DNA of 64,000 nucleotides from assembly GCF_038593265.1 (NCBI RefSeq), contig NZ_CP151979.1, positions 558,001-622,000 of the forward strand, given 5' to 3'. Below the pieces are notes generated by a model, which did no database searches, had not been told where the DNA came from, and was given only the letters and a program-made list of their open reading frames with translations. This DNA comes from Ureibacillus sp. FSL W7-1570 (GTDB lineage Bacteria > Bacillota > Bacilli > Bacillales_A > Planococcaceae). The first letter of the stretch is position 1; each line of letters starts with the position of its first letter. Positions 36,697 to 45,713 of the stretch are shown here, one piece after another. The translations under genes and the position numbers were made by a program.

Positions 36697-36781
36697 TACT
36701 TATAAAAATACACTTGTATTTATTTTTATAATCTGTTAACATTCATGTATAAACTTTTAATGAATTGTATAAAAATACATT
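36697..36781 (+). promoter_or_regulatory. Putative ArgR/AhrC boxes upstream of argG
   Basis: TGTATAAAAATACA at 36766-36779 is a perfect match to the ARG-box core TGNATNNNNATNCA. A second, weaker copy CTTATAAAAATACA lies at 36699-36712 and an inverted AT-rich relative at 36715-36731. A TATAAT occurs at 36727-36732. Arginine-dependent repression of argGH is expected. Confidence 0.65.
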
Positions 36782-36809
36782 CCATTTCATCGAAGGAGTA
36801 CATGTAATT

Positions 36810-38018
36810 ATGGCAAACAAAAAAGTGGTTTTAGCATATTCTGGCGGTCTTGACACATCTGTTGCGATTCCTTGGTTAAAAGAACAAGGGTACGACGTTG
36901 TAGCGGTTTGTTTGGACGTCGGTGAAGGAAAAGACCTTGATTTTATTCAAAAGAAAGCTCTTCAAGTAGGAGCTGTTGAATCATATATCGTTGATGCAAA
37001 AGATGAATTTGCGGAAGAATATGCCCTTGTGGCGCTTCAAGCACATACTTGGTATGAACAAAAATATCCATTGGTGTCTGCTTTATCCCGTCCATTAATT
37101 TCGAAAAAATTGGTGGAAATTGCAAACAAAACAAACGCAGATGCCGTAGCCCACGGTTGTACGGGTAAAGGAAACGACCAAGTGCGTTTTGAAGTATCCA
37201 TCAAAGCGTTAAATCCGAATTTGGAAGTGTTGGCGCCAGTGCGTGAATGGGCTTGGAGCCGCGATGAAGAAATCGAATACGCGAAAAAACATAATGTTCC
37301 AGTACCTGCAACTATCGATTCCCCATTCTCCATCGACCAAAATCTTTGGGGACGTGCCAATGAAGCAGGGGTAATGGAAGATCCGTGGGTGGCTCCACCG
37401 GAAGAAGCTTACGGTTTAACAGTATCCATTGAAAATGCGCCAGACACTCCAGAATACGTGGAAATTGAATTCGTGGAAGGTAAACCGGTCGCATTAAACG
37501 GCAAAGAAATGAAACTTGCTGATTTGATTCTTGAATTAAATCAAATCGCTGGCCGCCACGGTGTTGGACGCATCGACCACGTGGAAAACCGCCTGGTTGG
37601 TATTAAGTCCCGTGAAGTATATGAAATTCCAGGAGCGAAAGTTCTTTTAACTGCCCATAAAGAACTTGAAGATATTACGCTTGTGAAAGAACTCGCACAC
37701 TTCAAACCAATCGTGGAACAAAAACTTTCCGAAGTGATTTATGATGGTTTATGGTTCAACCCGATTCGGGAAGCGCTTTATGCCTTCATCAAAGAAACGC
37801 AAAAATATGTGAACGGAACGGTTCGCGTCAAATTGTTCAAAGGCCATGCCATTGTGGAAGGAAGAAAATCTCCAAACTCTTTATACAATGAAAAATTGGC
37901 GACTTACTCAAAAGAAGACGCATTTAACCATGCATCCGCAGTTGGATTCATCGAACTTTGGGGTCTTCCAACTGTTGTTGCTTCACAAGTGAACAATAAA
38001 TCAATCAACACAAAATAA
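36810..38018 (+). CDS. argG: Argininosuccinate synthase
   Basis: Joins citrulline and aspartate using [21 protein letters not shown] is the PP-loop motif; [19 protein letters not shown] and [13 protein letters not shown] are family signatures. About 402 residues. ATG 36810 follows GAAGGAG; a candidate ARG box lies 30 bases upstream. argH follows after a 170-base structured spacer. Confidence 0.96.
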   Translation: MANKKVVLAYSGGLDTSVAIPWLKEQGYDVVAVCLDVGEGKDLDFIQKKALQVGAVESYIVDAKDEFAEEYALVALQAHTWYEQKYPLVSALSRPLISKKLVEIANKTNADAVAHGCTGKGNDQVRFEVSIKALNPNLEVLAPVREWAWSRDEEIEYAKKHNVPVPATIDSPFSIDQNLWGRANEAGVMEDPWVAPPEEAYGLTVSIENAPDTPEYVEIEFVEGKPVALNGKEMKLADLILELNQIAGRHGVGRIDHVENRLVGIKSREVYEIPGAKVLLTAHKELEDITLVKELAHFKPIVEQKLSEVIYDGLWFNPIREALYAFIKETQKYVNGTVRVKLFKGHAIVEGRKSPNSLYNEKLATYSKEDAFNHASAVGFIELWGLPTVVASQVNNKSINTK

Positions 38019-38029
38019 TGAATTTGAGT

Positions 38030-38140
38030 GCGAAGAGGTCTAGGGAAGATTATTTTAAGACAGGATGAGGAGGAGAATAGCTTGTTCTTAAAATAATGCG
38101 CTTGGGAAGGGGAGTTTCCCGAGCACTTAGACTCCTTCGC
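38030..38140 (+). other. Structured intergenic element (three-way junction) between argG and argH
   Basis: Three nested helices are visible: an outer helix 38030-38042 with 38128-38140 (12 of 13 pairs, one G-U), an 11-bp AT helix 38050-38060 with 38086-38096, and a 9-bp helix 38100-38108 with 38116-38124. They fold into a compact three-way junction. The loop of the second helix contains AGGAGGAG. It is not followed by a T-run, so it is not a simple terminator. It may be a regulatory RNA domain, a processing site or a small palindromic repeat element. Confidence 0.6.
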
Positions 38141-38188
38141 TATTCTTATGCATTGGAAACAATATTGTTATAAGGATAGGTGGAAACA

Positions 38189-39562
38189 ATGACAAAATTA
38201 TGGGGAGGACGTTTCCAAAAATCAGCGGAAAGCTGGGTGGATGAATTCGGAGCGTCCATTGGTTTCGATCAGCAATTGGTCATGGAAGATATTGAAGGAA
38301 GCCTTGCCCATGTCACAATGCTAGGGGCGCAGGGCATTTTGCCGGAAGAAGATGTGGAAAAAATTAAATGGGGCCTTCAGGAGTTAAAGAAAAAAACAGA
38401 AAATGGCGAACTTGAATATAAAGTGGAAAATGAAGACATTCATTTGAATATTGAAAAAATGCTCATAGATTTAATTGGACCAGTCGGTGGGAAATTACAT
38501 ACTGGCCGTAGTCGGAATGACCAAGTGGCGACAGATGTTCACTTATTCTTAAAGAAACGGGTGAAAGAAGTCATCGAATTAATTGTGGCGTTCCAAAAAA
38601 CGATTTTGGAAAAAGCGGAGCAGCATATTGAAACGATTGCTCCTGGCTATACGCATATGCAGCGGGCGCAGCCGATTAGCTTTGCCCATCATTTAATGGC
38701 TTATTTTTGGATGCTCGAACGGGATAAAGAACGTTTTACGGAATCTTTAAAACGAATTGACATTTCTCCATTAGGTGCCGGCGCGATGGCAGGGACAACA
38801 TTTCCAATCGACCGGGAAATGACAGCAAAATTATTAGGATTTTCCAAAATTTATGAAAATTCCATGGATGCCGTAAGCGACCGTGATTTTATCGTGGAGT
38901 TTTTATCCAACTCTTCATTGCTCATGACCCATTTATCCCGCTTTGCCGAAGAAATTATTCTTTGGTCAACGGATGAGTTTAAATTTATTGAACTGGACGA
39001 TTCCTTCTCTACAGGTTCATCCATTATGCCGCAAAAGAAAAATCCGGATATGGCGGAACTCATCCGCGGGAAAACAGGACGTGTTTACGGAAATTTAATT
39101 GGTCTGCTTACGGTATTGAAAGGCACGCCGCTTACTTATAATAAAGATATGCAGGAAGATAAAGAAGGCATGTTTGACACCCTTCAAACGATTGTAGGTT
39201 CTTTGAAAATCTTTGAAGGTATGGTCCGCACGATGACCGTCAATACGGAGCGTTTAAATCAGGCTGTGCATAGCGACTTCTCCAATGCAACAGAACTGGC
39301 CGATTATCTTGCCACAAAAGGCATGCCGTTTAGAAAAGCCCATGAAGTGACAGGAAAATTGGTGTTTAAATGCATTCAAAAAGGCATCTTCCTGCAAGAT
39401 TTAACATTGGATGAAATGAAAGAAGAAAGCGAATTGATCGAAGAAGATGTGTATGCTGTGTTGAAACCTGAAAACGCGGTGGCCCGTCGTCTTTCCCAAG
39501 GCGGCACGGGATTTGAACAAGTGAAAAAACAAATTGAAAAAGCAAAAGCTTGCTTGCAATAA
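38189..39562 (+). CDS. argH: Argininosuccinate lyase
   Basis: Final step to arginine, releasing fumarate. [34 protein letters not shown] and the catalytic loop [17 protein letters not shown] are fumarase/ASL superfamily signatures. About 457 residues. ATG 38189 has GGATAGGTGG upstream; an in-frame GTG lies three codons earlier. Confidence 0.96.
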   Translation: MTKLWGGRFQKSAESWVDEFGASIGFDQQLVMEDIEGSLAHVTMLGAQGILPEEDVEKIKWGLQELKKKTENGELEYKVENEDIHLNIEKMLIDLIGPVGGKLHTGRSRNDQVATDVHLFLKKRVKEVIELIVAFQKTILEKAEQHIETIAPGYTHMQRAQPISFAHHLMAYFWMLERDKERFTESLKRIDISPLGAGAMAGTTFPIDREMTAKLLGFSKIYENSMDAVSDRDFIVEFLSNSSLLMTHLSRFAEEIILWSTDEFKFIELDDSFSTGSSIMPQKKNPDMAELIRGKTGRVYGNLIGLLTVLKGTPLTYNKDMQEDKEGMFDTLQTIVGSLKIFEGMVRTMTVNTERLNQAVHSDFSNATELADYLATKGMPFRKAHEVTGKLVFKCIQKGIFLQDLTLDEMKEESELIEEDVYAVLKPENAVARRLSQGGTGFEQVKKQIEKAKACLQ

Positions 39563-39571
39563 ACTTGACAT

Positions 39572-39602
39572 GGAACTGCCAAATGACGGCAGTTCTTTTT
39601 TG
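39572..39602 (+). terminator. Intrinsic terminator of argGH
   Basis: GGAACTGCC / GGCAGTTC hairpin (39572-39580, 39588-39595) with seven T. Confidence 0.92.
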
Positions 39603-39655
39603 TTGGAATAACCTCCTTTCCATTGAAAAAACTAAATTGAAAGGAGGTTGCGACA

Positions 39656-39991
39656 TTGAGATTATTTGTGTCCTTTGTTTTAATTGCTTCCACGATTTTT
39701 ATTGGAACTTTCATGTCTGATGCTTCGGAATCCCGCGCCCAACAGCAATCGGCCCCTGCCTATGCCAAATGGGGAAGAATCGCCATGGAGAAGGTGAAAG
39801 AGAGATATCAAACCGCGGATATTATTGATTATCTCCATATCGGAAGAAGTGTGGGAAACAAAACTTCCACGGAAAAATTCAAACTTTGGCTGAAGGAAGG
39901 GAATCGCGAATTCGGCGTTTTTGTGGACATTACGTTTGATAATGAAACAGAAGAAATTGTGAATATCGAATTTAAGGAAACAGACCGTTAA
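39656..39991 (+). CDS. Secreted DUF3889 family protein (YqzG/YhdC-like)
   Basis: 111 residues. Signal peptide about 1-24, then YAKWGRIAMEKVKERY, IIDYLHIGR, TEKFKLWLKEG and EFGVFVDITFDNETE, the conserved core of DUF3889 proteins of Bacillales, exported proteins of unknown role with a PepSY-like look. TTG start with AAAGGAGG. It stands between argH and the convergent proBA. Confidence 0.85.
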   Translation: MRLFVSFVLIASTIFIGTFMSDASESRAQQQSAPAYAKWGRIAMEKVKERYQTADIIDYLHIGRSVGNKTSTEKFKLWLKEGNREFGVFVDITFDNETEEIVNIEFKETDR

Positions 39992-40080
39992 GAATCCAGG
40001 AAATGTGGCTGGAAAAGCCTTGGGATGGTGAGCGAGCATTCGGACATGCAGGGAAGGGATCAGTTTGAATGATCGGCATT

Positions 40081-40124
40081 AAAAAACCTATCAATACTTT
40101 TTTCTGTATTGATAGGTTTTTTTA
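40081..40124. terminator. Bidirectional terminator, proBA end
   Basis: AAAACCTATCAATAC / GTATTGATAGGTTTT with A-run before and T-run after; ends proBA on the minus strand and could stop plus-strand transcription. Confidence 0.93.
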
Positions 40125-40130
40125 CTATTA

Positions 40131-41396
40131 TTACCCTCTGATTTGGCCATTCCCGCGGATGTAGTATTTCGTCGATGTTAATGCAGGGAGTCCCATTGGA
40201 CCTCTTGCATGAAGTTTTTGTGTGCTGATGCCGATTTCGGCCCCATAGCCAAACTCAAAACCATCCGTAAAACGGGTGGAAGCATTCACATAGACGCTTG
40301 TCGCATCGACACGATTTAAAAATTTCTCCGCATTCCGCTCATCATTGGTAATGATGGCTTCTGAATGTTTCGTGCCAAAATGATTGATATGGTCAATCGC
40401 TTCATCTACATCTTTTACGATTTTCACGCTGATTGTCAAACTTAAAAATTCCGTTGCATAATCTTCTTCTGTTGCAGGAGAAGCGCCTGGAAGCACTTTG
40501 CAAACCTTTTCGTCCCCAATGATTTTGACCCCTGCGTCTTGTAAACTTTCCAATAACTTTTTCCCATGTTCATTGAACCAATCTTCCTGGATCAATAAGC
40601 TTTCAGCCGCATTGCATACGGATGGTCTTTGGGTTTTTGCATTGATGACCACTTTATCAGCAATATCATAGTCTGCAGATTGGTCGACATAGACGTGGCA
40701 GTTTCCTGCTCCCGTTTCAAGTACCGGAACAGAAGCTTCCCGTACGACCAAATCGATCAATTTTTTTCCACCCCGAGGAATCAATACGTCAATATATTCT
40801 TTTAGATGAAATAGTTCGGATGCTGTTTCATGGCTTGTGTCTTCTATCAGCTGTACCGCATCGACAGGCAATGAAGTCTTTTCCAGTGCCCGGTGGATAC
40901 AGGAAACAAGGGCAATATTGGATTCTTTTGCCGATGAGCTTCCGCGTAAGATCACCGCATTACCGGTTTTTAAACAGAGGGTGGCGGCATCAACTGTCAC
41001 ATTTGGGCGGGCTTCATAAATCATGCATACTACACCGAGCGGTACACGTCTTTTTTCGATTTGTAAACCATTTTCTTTCGTAAAGCTTTCAAGCACCTCT
41101 CCAACTGGATCCGGCAGTTCTATCAATTGATGAATGGCATCCACCATCGCTTGGATGCGTTGTTCGTTCAACATGATCCGGTCAAGGATTGCATCCGATA
41201 AGCCTTGTTTTTTCCCGTTTTCCAAATCTTTTTTATTTGCTTCGATGATCGCTTCCTTTTCGAGAAGCAGCTGTTCTGCAATTTTTGCCAGTGCTTCGTT
41301 CTTTTCTTCCGTTGTCTTCAAATTCATTAAATAGCTTGAGAACTTGGCCAATTTTCCTTTTGTTTGCACTTCTGAGCCGGCAATATGTTGTTTCAT
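40131..41396 (-). CDS. proA: Gamma-glutamyl phosphate reductase
   Basis: Second step of proline synthesis, giving glutamate semialdehyde. [50 protein letters not shown] and catalytic Cys in [12 protein letters not shown] are ProA signatures. 421 residues. Located 28 bases downstream of proB in one T-box-controlled unit. Confidence 0.96.
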   Translation of the reverse strand: MKQHIAGSEVQTKGKLAKFSSYLMNLKTTEEKNEALAKIAEQLLLEKEAIIEANKKDLENGKKQGLSDAILDRIMLNEQRIQAMVDAIHQLIELPDPVGEVLESFTKENGLQIEKRRVPLGVVCMIYEARPNVTVDAATLCLKTGNAVILRGSSSAKESNIALVSCIHRALEKTSLPVDAVQLIEDTSHETASELFHLKEYIDVLIPRGGKKLIDLVVREASVPVLETGAGNCHVYVDQSADYDIADKVVINAKTQRPSVCNAAESLLIQEDWFNEHGKKLLESLQDAGVKIIGDEKVCKVLPGASPATEEDYATEFLSLTISVKIVKDVDEAIDHINHFGTKHSEAIITNDERNAEKFLNRVDATSVYVNASTRFTDGFEFGYGAEIGISTQKLHARGPMGLPALTSTKYYIRGNGQIRG

Positions 41397-41424
41397 AAGA
41401 ATACCTCCTGCTATGAAATAGAAT

Positions 41425-42510
41425 TTATATTTTCACCCATTTATCCCGGTGGATGACCTCGATAAAACCGTCATGGAGCTCATCGGTTTTTTTCCCGCAG
41501 GCATAAGCGATTTCGTCACTGGAGTATAGCACTTCTCCCCGACCGATGAGGCCGGATTCCCCGTATACTTCAACCACATCTCCCCGTTCAAAAACGCCTT
41601 CCACTTTATAAATCCCTGCAGGCAACAAGCTTTTGCCTCTCCGCAGCAATGCATCTTCCGCCCCTTTATCAATGAACAATTTCCCTTTGGCTTCCGTAAA
41701 GGAAATCCATTGTTTTTGGCTTGGGAGCACCGGCAGTTCGTCACGTTCAATATAAGTTCCATCACCCCGGCCTTCCAAAATGTCCATGAGTTTTTCCGGT
41801 CCGCTGCCTTTTCCGATGAACACTTTTACCCCGGCTTTTAATGCTGTGCGGGCGGCAAGGAGCTTCGATTGCATTCCGCCGGTGCCGACTTTTGAACCTG
41901 CGCCTTGTGCCAGCTGGAGCATGTCATCGGTGATTTCCGTTAAACGGCTAATCCGCTTGGCGTTCGGATTTTTCTGAGGATTATCATCATAGAAGCCGTT
42001 GATATCCGTTAAAATGATCAGCTGGTCTGCATGCACCAATCCGCTGACTAGTGCGGAAAGCATGTCATTGTCGCCAAAGGTGAGTTCTGTCACTGAGACG
42101 GTGTCATTTTCATTGATGATTGGCAAAATGGAGCGTTCCAGCAATTCGCTGAAAGTGGCAAAGGCATTTTTATAGCGCTCTTTGTTGGAGAAATCGGTAC
42201 GGGTTAACAGCACTTGGGCTGTAGTGATGTTGTATTTGGCAAATTGTTCCGCGTACAATTGAATGAGCAGGCTTTGACCGACAGCAGCAGCAGCTTGTTT
42301 TCCTTTCAATGTGACCGGGCGGGTAGGGTAGCCGAGTTTCCGGAATCCCGCCGCCACAGCGCCGGAAGAAACAAGCAGCACCTCATGTCCTTGTTCCACG
42401 ACTTTCGCAATGGCTTCCACATGATCCTGCAATTTTTCAAAATCGATTTCGCCTTTTGAATTTGTTAGTGAACTTGAACCAATTTTAACGACAATTCGTT
42501 TCTTCTCCAT
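41425..42510 (-). CDS. proB: Glutamate 5-kinase
   Basis: First step of proline synthesis. Amino-acid kinase domain with [40 protein letters not shown] and [13 protein letters not shown]-terminal PUA domain from about 275 ([19 protein letters not shown]). 361 residues, the full PUA-containing form. Reads with proA behind a proline T-box. Confidence 0.96.
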   Translation of the reverse strand: MEKKRIVVKIGSSSLTNSKGEIDFEKLQDHVEAIAKVVEQGHEVLLVSSGAVAAGFRKLGYPTRPVTLKGKQAAAAVGQSLLIQLYAEQFAKYNITTAQVLLTRTDFSNKERYKNAFATFSELLERSILPIINENDTVSVTELTFGDNDMLSALVSGLVHADQLIILTDINGFYDDNPQKNPNAKRISRLTEITDDMLQLAQGAGSKVGTGGMQSKLLAARTALKAGVKVFIGKGSGPEKLMDILEGRGDGTYIERDELPVLPSQKQWISFTEAKGKLFIDKGAEDALLRRGKSLLPAGIYKVEGVFERGDVVEVYGESGLIGRGEVLYSSDEIAYACGKKTDELHDGFIEVIHRDKWVKI

Positions 42511-42540
42511 CGATAACCATCCTTAAACGTTGTTTATAAA

Positions 42541-42795
42541 AAAAAACCTTTTCCACCCTGGTTTTAGGGCGAAAAAGGTTTCCGCGGTACCACCTAAATT
42601 GGATTAATTATAATCCCACTTTATCCCAATAACGCTTGGGATGCGTCCAGTTTTGGCTGGAAGCTGACGAAGCAGGTTCAGCAGCTCTTGTTTGTACGAT
42701 GTCTTTCAGCCCATGGACATCGCTCTCTTTCCAACAGTGTGCCGCTTACTGGTCTTCGCTGCGCCGATGTCGATATGTCCGACACTTGTTCTATC
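42541..42795 (-). promoter_or_regulatory. T-box riboswitch leader (proline) of proBA
   Basis: Minus strand: specifier loop CTGAACCTGC with codon CCT at 42674-42676, the T-box AGGTGGTACCGCGG (42582-42595), and a terminator AACCTTTTTCGCCCT...AGGGTGGAAAAGGTT with a long T-run (42541-42580). The arrangement mirrors the proC leader and predicts antitermination by uncharged tRNA-Pro. Confidence 0.95.
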
Positions 42796-42802
42796 AATTA
42801 AA

Positions 42803-42831
42803 AATATGCATGATATTTTGAAAAGTGTCAA
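42803..42831 (-). promoter_or_regulatory. Promoter of proBA
   Basis: TTGACA (complement of 42826-42831) and CATATT with a TG extension (complement of 42803-42808), spacer 17 bases, immediately before the T-box leader. Confidence 0.8.
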
Positions 42832-42932
42832 CAATTCGGCATGAATTAATAATCAGTAAACTCTGGTGAATAAGGTGTATGTTTAGCTCTATAATATAAA
42901 ATAGTTTAGAAAAAATAAAGGGGTATATAATC

Positions 42933-43706
42933 ATGTTCATAAATATAGACAAAGGAGTAGACATAGTAGGAGATATACATGCCTGTTTCGATGAATGGCT
43001 CGAAATGCTCGATCGATTGGGTTATCAAAAAAATGAACAGGGGTTTTATGTGCATCCGAAGGGGAGAAAAATGGTTTCTCTTGGGGATGTGATGAGCCGG
43101 GGGCCAAAATCCATTGAAACGATGGTATTTTTTTTAAAACATCGGCATTTAATGTATATGATCGATAGCAATCATGGCTGGAAAATTGCCCGATGGCTTG
43201 ATGGAAGAAATGTTCAGCTGAAACACGGGGATGAAAAAGTGGAGGAAGAATTTATTGAATTCGAAAGGAAAAATGGAAAAGAAAAAACCGTACAGTTAAA
43301 AAAAGAATTGAGAGACATGTTGATTAATTTACCCTCCCACTATATACTTTCTGAAAAAGGGCAGCCGAAGCTTGTTTGCGTTCATGCGGGAATCCGTGAA
43401 GAATTTATTGGCAAAGAATCGGAAAGAATCAAAAATTTTTGCCGCTATGGCGATGTAGCAGGGGTTGATCAACAGGGAAAGCCGATACGCCGGGACTGGT
43501 ATAAGCAATATAAAGGCGATTTGCTTGTTGTATGGGGACACGATCCAAAGCCGGAGCCGCTGATGGTGAATAATACCATCAACATTGACCAGGGGGTTGT
43601 ATTTGGAGGGAAACTGACGGCCTACCGTTATCCGGAAAACGAATTCGTATTTGTGGACGCAAAAAAAGATTATGCGGGAGTGAAAGATAATCCGTTGAAA
43701 AGATAA
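42933..43706 (+). CDS. prpE: PrpE-like metallophosphatase
   Basis: 257 residues. Calcineurin-like phosphoesterase motifs: DIVGDIHACFDEW, VSLGDVMSRGP, and the GNH(D/E) block reads DSNHGWK with Ser in place of Gly; later His in CVHAGIRE and VWGHDP. B. subtilis PrpE is a protein phosphatase/Ap4A hydrolase linked to spore germination. Length and motif spacing agree; exact substrate is open. Own promoter region likely lies in 42840-42920. Confidence 0.85.
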   Translation: MFINIDKGVDIVGDIHACFDEWLEMLDRLGYQKNEQGFYVHPKGRKMVSLGDVMSRGPKSIETMVFFLKHRHLMYMIDSNHGWKIARWLDGRNVQLKHGDEKVEEEFIEFERKNGKEKTVQLKKELRDMLINLPSHYILSEKGQPKLVCVHAGIREEFIGKESERIKNFCRYGDVAGVDQQGKPIRRDWYKQYKGDLLVVWGHDPKPEPLMVNNTINIDQGVVFGGKLTAYRYPENEFVFVDAKKDYAGVKDNPLKR

Positions 43707-43709
43707 AAA

Positions 43710-43755
43710 AATAATACCCGTCAAACCTTGTGCCACAAGGTTTTGAGGGTATTTC
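43710..43755. terminator. Intrinsic terminator
   Basis: ATACCC plus TCAAACCTTGTG pair with CACAAGGTTTTGA plus GGGTAT, forming a long hairpin between prpE and the convergent Spo0E-like gene; A-run before gives a T-run on the minus strand. Confidence 0.8.
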
Positions 43756-43798
43756 ATCCAACCATTTCAGGAAAAGATCAGGAGATCGATTGGCAGAG

Positions 43799-43963
43799 TT
43801 ATGCCGCTTCTTTAGTATATTTATTGAGCAGATGGTCCAACTGTTGGCTGCAATTTACAACTTCCGGATGTGTGAAACCAAGTTCTTGTGCTTTCCGGTA
43901 CATATCTTTTCTTTTTATTTCTATCACAACTTTTAACACTTTTTTGTATAGTGTGTTAAACAT
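43799..43963 (-). CDS. Spo0E-like aspartyl-phosphate phosphatase
   Basis: About 54 residues. Helix-turn-helix hairpin with IEIKRKDMYRKAQELG and NCSQQLDHLLNKY; SQQLD is the Spo0E-family SQELD signature that contacts Spo0A~P. These proteins dephosphorylate Spo0A and delay sporulation. ATG 43963 follows GGAGGAG well spaced; an in-frame ATG nine codons upstream has no such site. Confidence 0.82.
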   Translation of the reverse strand: MFNTLYKKVLKVVIEIKRKDMYRKAQELGFTHPEVVNCSQQLDHLLNKYTKEAA

Positions 43964-43990
43964 TTTTACTCCTCCAGTAAATTTGTTCAT

Positions 43991-44221
43991 GATATTTTTT
44001 GTTTATTGCTGTAGAAGCTCCTTCATTGTATACCATTTTTTTTGAAAAAAATGTCGGATTGTGGAGGAAACTATATATTTTCACAAATTTGTCACAATTT
44101 AATAGGATTAATTAATAGAAAAAATGGGTATATATTTTTGTTGTTTGTAAATAATAGGGCAAAATCAGTTGATAGAATAGAAAAAATAAAGCATTTCGAG
44201 AAGAAAAAAACGAGAGGGTAA
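43991..44221. other. AT-rich intergenic stretch
   Basis: No gene is supported between the Spo0E-like gene and the 20-codon frame at 44222. The stretch is AT-rich, with poly-A/T tracts and possible promoter fragments but no clean -35/-10 pair that I would defend. Confidence 0.4.
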
Positions 44222-44284
44222 ATGGAATGTAAGCGCTTTGAAAATGGCGGTTGCATAGCTGATTCCAATACAATATCGGGGTAA
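44222..44284 (+). CDS. Possible 20-residue peptide gene, unknown
   Basis: ATG 44222 follows GAGAGGG with a short three-base gap and opens a 20-codon frame with two cysteines (MECKRFENGGC then nine more residues). A terminator hairpin begins 12 bases after the stop. A near-perfect cre-like sequence TGTAAGCGCTTTGA lies at 44228-44241 within the frame. Chance is a real alternative; I list it because gene-like signals line up. Confidence 0.3.
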   Translation: MECKRFENGGCIADSNTISG

Positions 44285-44293
44285 AAGTTTAAA

Positions 44294-44332
44294 AAAAATT
44301 ATCATCCAAGGCCGGATGATAATTTTTTTATG
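44294..44332. terminator. Bidirectional terminator
   Basis: ATTATCATCC / GGATGATAAT hairpin around AAGGCC with T-run on plus and eight T on minus. It ends the microprotein pair on the minus strand. Confidence 0.9.
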
Positions 44333-44353
44333 GATGGGGAACAAGCGGTACTC

Positions 44354-44476
44354 TTATTTTGTGAAAGATAAGATGGCATTGTTTTTGTAAGTTTGCAACG
44401 CACGGACAGCTTCTTCTTTTGTATCGTATTCAAAGCAGCGGAAAGTGCCCGTTTCAAAAACTGTAACAACCCACAT
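44354..44476 (-). CDS. Microprotein of the MWV-T-VFE family, copy 1
   Basis: 40 residues starting MWVVTVFETGTFRCFEYDT and ending NNAILSFTK. Excellent AAGGAGGAATT ribosome site. It is paralogous to the proteins at 44546-44668 and 45714-45851: shared MWV(L/V)TVF, F/Y-R-x-(F/Y)-E, an acidic-basic helix (KEEAVRALQ) and a final (A)-(I/F)-L-S-(F/Y)-T. A strand-strand-helix-strand fold is likely. It reads about 70 bases downstream of copy 2 and probably in the same transcript. Function unknown; one extra Cys at 14. Confidence 0.8.
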   Translation of the reverse strand: MWVVTVFETGTFRCFEYDTKEEAVRALQTYKNNAILSFTK

Positions 44477-44545
44477 TCAGAATTCCTCCTTCATGTTTTT
44501 TTCACCGAAAACTTTTATATCTATCGCCACTGTTTTTCATTTCAA

Positions 44546-44668
44546 TTATTTTGTAAAGGACAAAAATGCGGATTTACCGAATTTTTGAAGTGCCATTGTA
44601 GCTTCGCTTTTTTCCACAAATTCAAAGATTCGATAAGAATTTTTTTCAAATACAGTAAGTACCCACAT
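44546..44668 (-). CDS. Microprotein of the MWV-T-VFE family, copy 2
   Basis: 40 residues starting MWVLTVFEKNSYRIFEF and ending KSAFLSFTK, with GAAGGAG upstream. First gene of a two-gene unit with copy 1. Its upstream DNA (44697-44811) is strongly conserved with that of copy 3: two palindromes, a TACAAT -10 and a TGTGA-N6-TCACT box. Family not recognised by name; similar short proteins are familiar as uncharacterised in Bacillaceae. Confidence 0.82.
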   Translation of the reverse strand: MWVLTVFEKNSYRIFEFVEKSEATMALQKFGKSAFLSFTK

Positions 44669-44696
44669 CGAGGGATCAAACTCCTTCAATATAATT

Positions 44697-44811
44697 TTGT
44701 TATATAACAATTCCTTTGGTTTTTGTTATCCAAGAAATTGTTATATATCAATTTCAAGTTCATTGTACACCCTGAAAACCAAAAAGAAAATAGTTAGTGA
44801 AACTTTTCACA
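44697..44811 (-). promoter_or_regulatory. Duplicated regulatory cassette, copy at microprotein 2
   Basis: In minus-strand order: TGTGAAAAGTTTCACT (44796-44811), 28 bases, TACAAT -10 (44762-44767), imperfect palindrome TTGATATATAACAA (44738-44751) and perfect palindrome TTGTTATATAACAA (44697-44710). Palindrome starts are 41 bases apart, close to four helical turns. The first box fits both Fnr (TGTGA-N6-TCACT) and Rex-like (TTGTGAA-N4-TTCACAA) sites; the palindromes would bind an unidentified repressor. Confidence 0.7.
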
Positions 44812-44895
44812 TTTTGTTCAAGATGATTGCGTTTTCAAATTCAACAAATCTTCACAACTGTTTTTTATTATTTTTATAAAATATATATAAAGGGG

Positions 44896-44935
44896 AAAAT
44901 CCAGCGAAAAAATTTGTTTTCGCTGGATTTTTCGT
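44896..44935 (-). terminator. Intrinsic terminator of the helical-repeat protein gene
   Basis: AATCCAGCGAAAA / TTTTCGCTGGATT hairpin directly after the stop; T-run on the minus strand is short (TTTTCCCC). Confidence 0.7.
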
Positions 44936-45541
44936 TTATTCGATTAAATGTTTATAATGATGTTTTGGAAATTCGATTCCGATTTGTTCAAATTCTTTTT
45001 CCGCTTCTTCAAGGAGTTGCTTCACTTTTTCTTTCGTTTCATCATTTAATTCTTGTCTCTTTGGCAATTCGATCCCCAATTCTTTGAATTTTTCATCGGC
45101 TTTTTCCCGGGTGATGGCACCACTTTTCAGTTCTTTCATAATTTCTTTTGCCTTTTCTTTTGTTTCATCATCAAGATTTTCAAAGATTTTACAATTTTCT
45201 TTTTTAGGCAGCACCCCTAATTGTTCGAGTTTTTTATCCGCTTCTTCTGATGTGATTTTGCCTTCATCCAAATCTTTGATAATGGCTTTGACCTGTTGTT
45301 GTGTCTCTTCATCTAACCTTGAAATGATTTCATGAACATTCGGATGATCAATTTTTACTCCCAATTTTTCAAGTTCTTCATGTAAATGATTTAAAATTTG
45401 ATCCACTTGTTGTTTCTTTTCATCATCCAACTGTTCGTATTCTTTAATAAAGGATGAATGATAGTGCGCTTCGATTTCGGAAGGCACAAGGACAAATCCA
45501 AAGGCGAATAAGCATATGAAAAAGGAGAACAGTTTTTTCAT
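44936..45541 (-). CDS. Secreted helical-repeat protein, unknown
   Basis: About 201 residues. Signal peptide 1-25 (MKKLFSFFICLFAFGF, then SEIEAHY). The mature part is four degenerate ~38-residue repeats, each L(D/N)(D/E)E(T/K)...K..(I/L).....(E/D)......A(D/E)..(F/L)..(L/I)G(V/I).(L/I/F)PK, highly charged and helical. A single Cys lies in repeat 2/3 (ENCKIF). ATG 45541 follows GAGGTGAT; the upstream in-frame start lacks a site. No enzyme motif is visible, so a binding, metal-buffering or wall-associated role is only guesswork. Confidence 0.72.
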   Translation of the reverse strand: MKKLFSFFICLFAFGFVLVPSEIEAHYHSSFIKEYEQLDDEKKQQVDQILNHLHEELEKLGVKIDHPNVHEIISRLDEETQQQVKAIIKDLDEGKITSEEADKKLEQLGVLPKKENCKIFENLDDETKEKAKEIMKELKSGAITREKADEKFKELGIELPKRQELNDETKEKVKQLLEEAEKEFEQIGIEFPKHHYKHLIE

Positions 45542-45648
45542 CAATATCACCTCATCCAATGTGTTTTTCACTAATTCTTATACTTCCCAAAAATCACGAA
45601 GAAAAAAGTGAAGAATATTGGCAGTTCCGACAGAAAAATCTAGTGAAA

Positions 45649-45682
45649 TCAAAAAAAATAAGGAGCAATAAATGCTCCTTGA
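45649..45682 (-). terminator. Intrinsic terminator after microprotein 3
   Basis: AAGGAGCA / TGCTCCTT hairpin (45660-45680) followed on the minus strand by ATTTTTTTT. Confidence 0.9.
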
Positions 45683-45713
45683 ATGTATGGCCAAAAGTCT
45701 GTTTGAAAGGGGG

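Noticed and set aside
44393-45087. Plus-strand frames of 60-104 codons in the microprotein region
   Set aside because: They are antisense to the minus-strand microproteins and the repeat protein, which have strong ribosome sites and paralogy.
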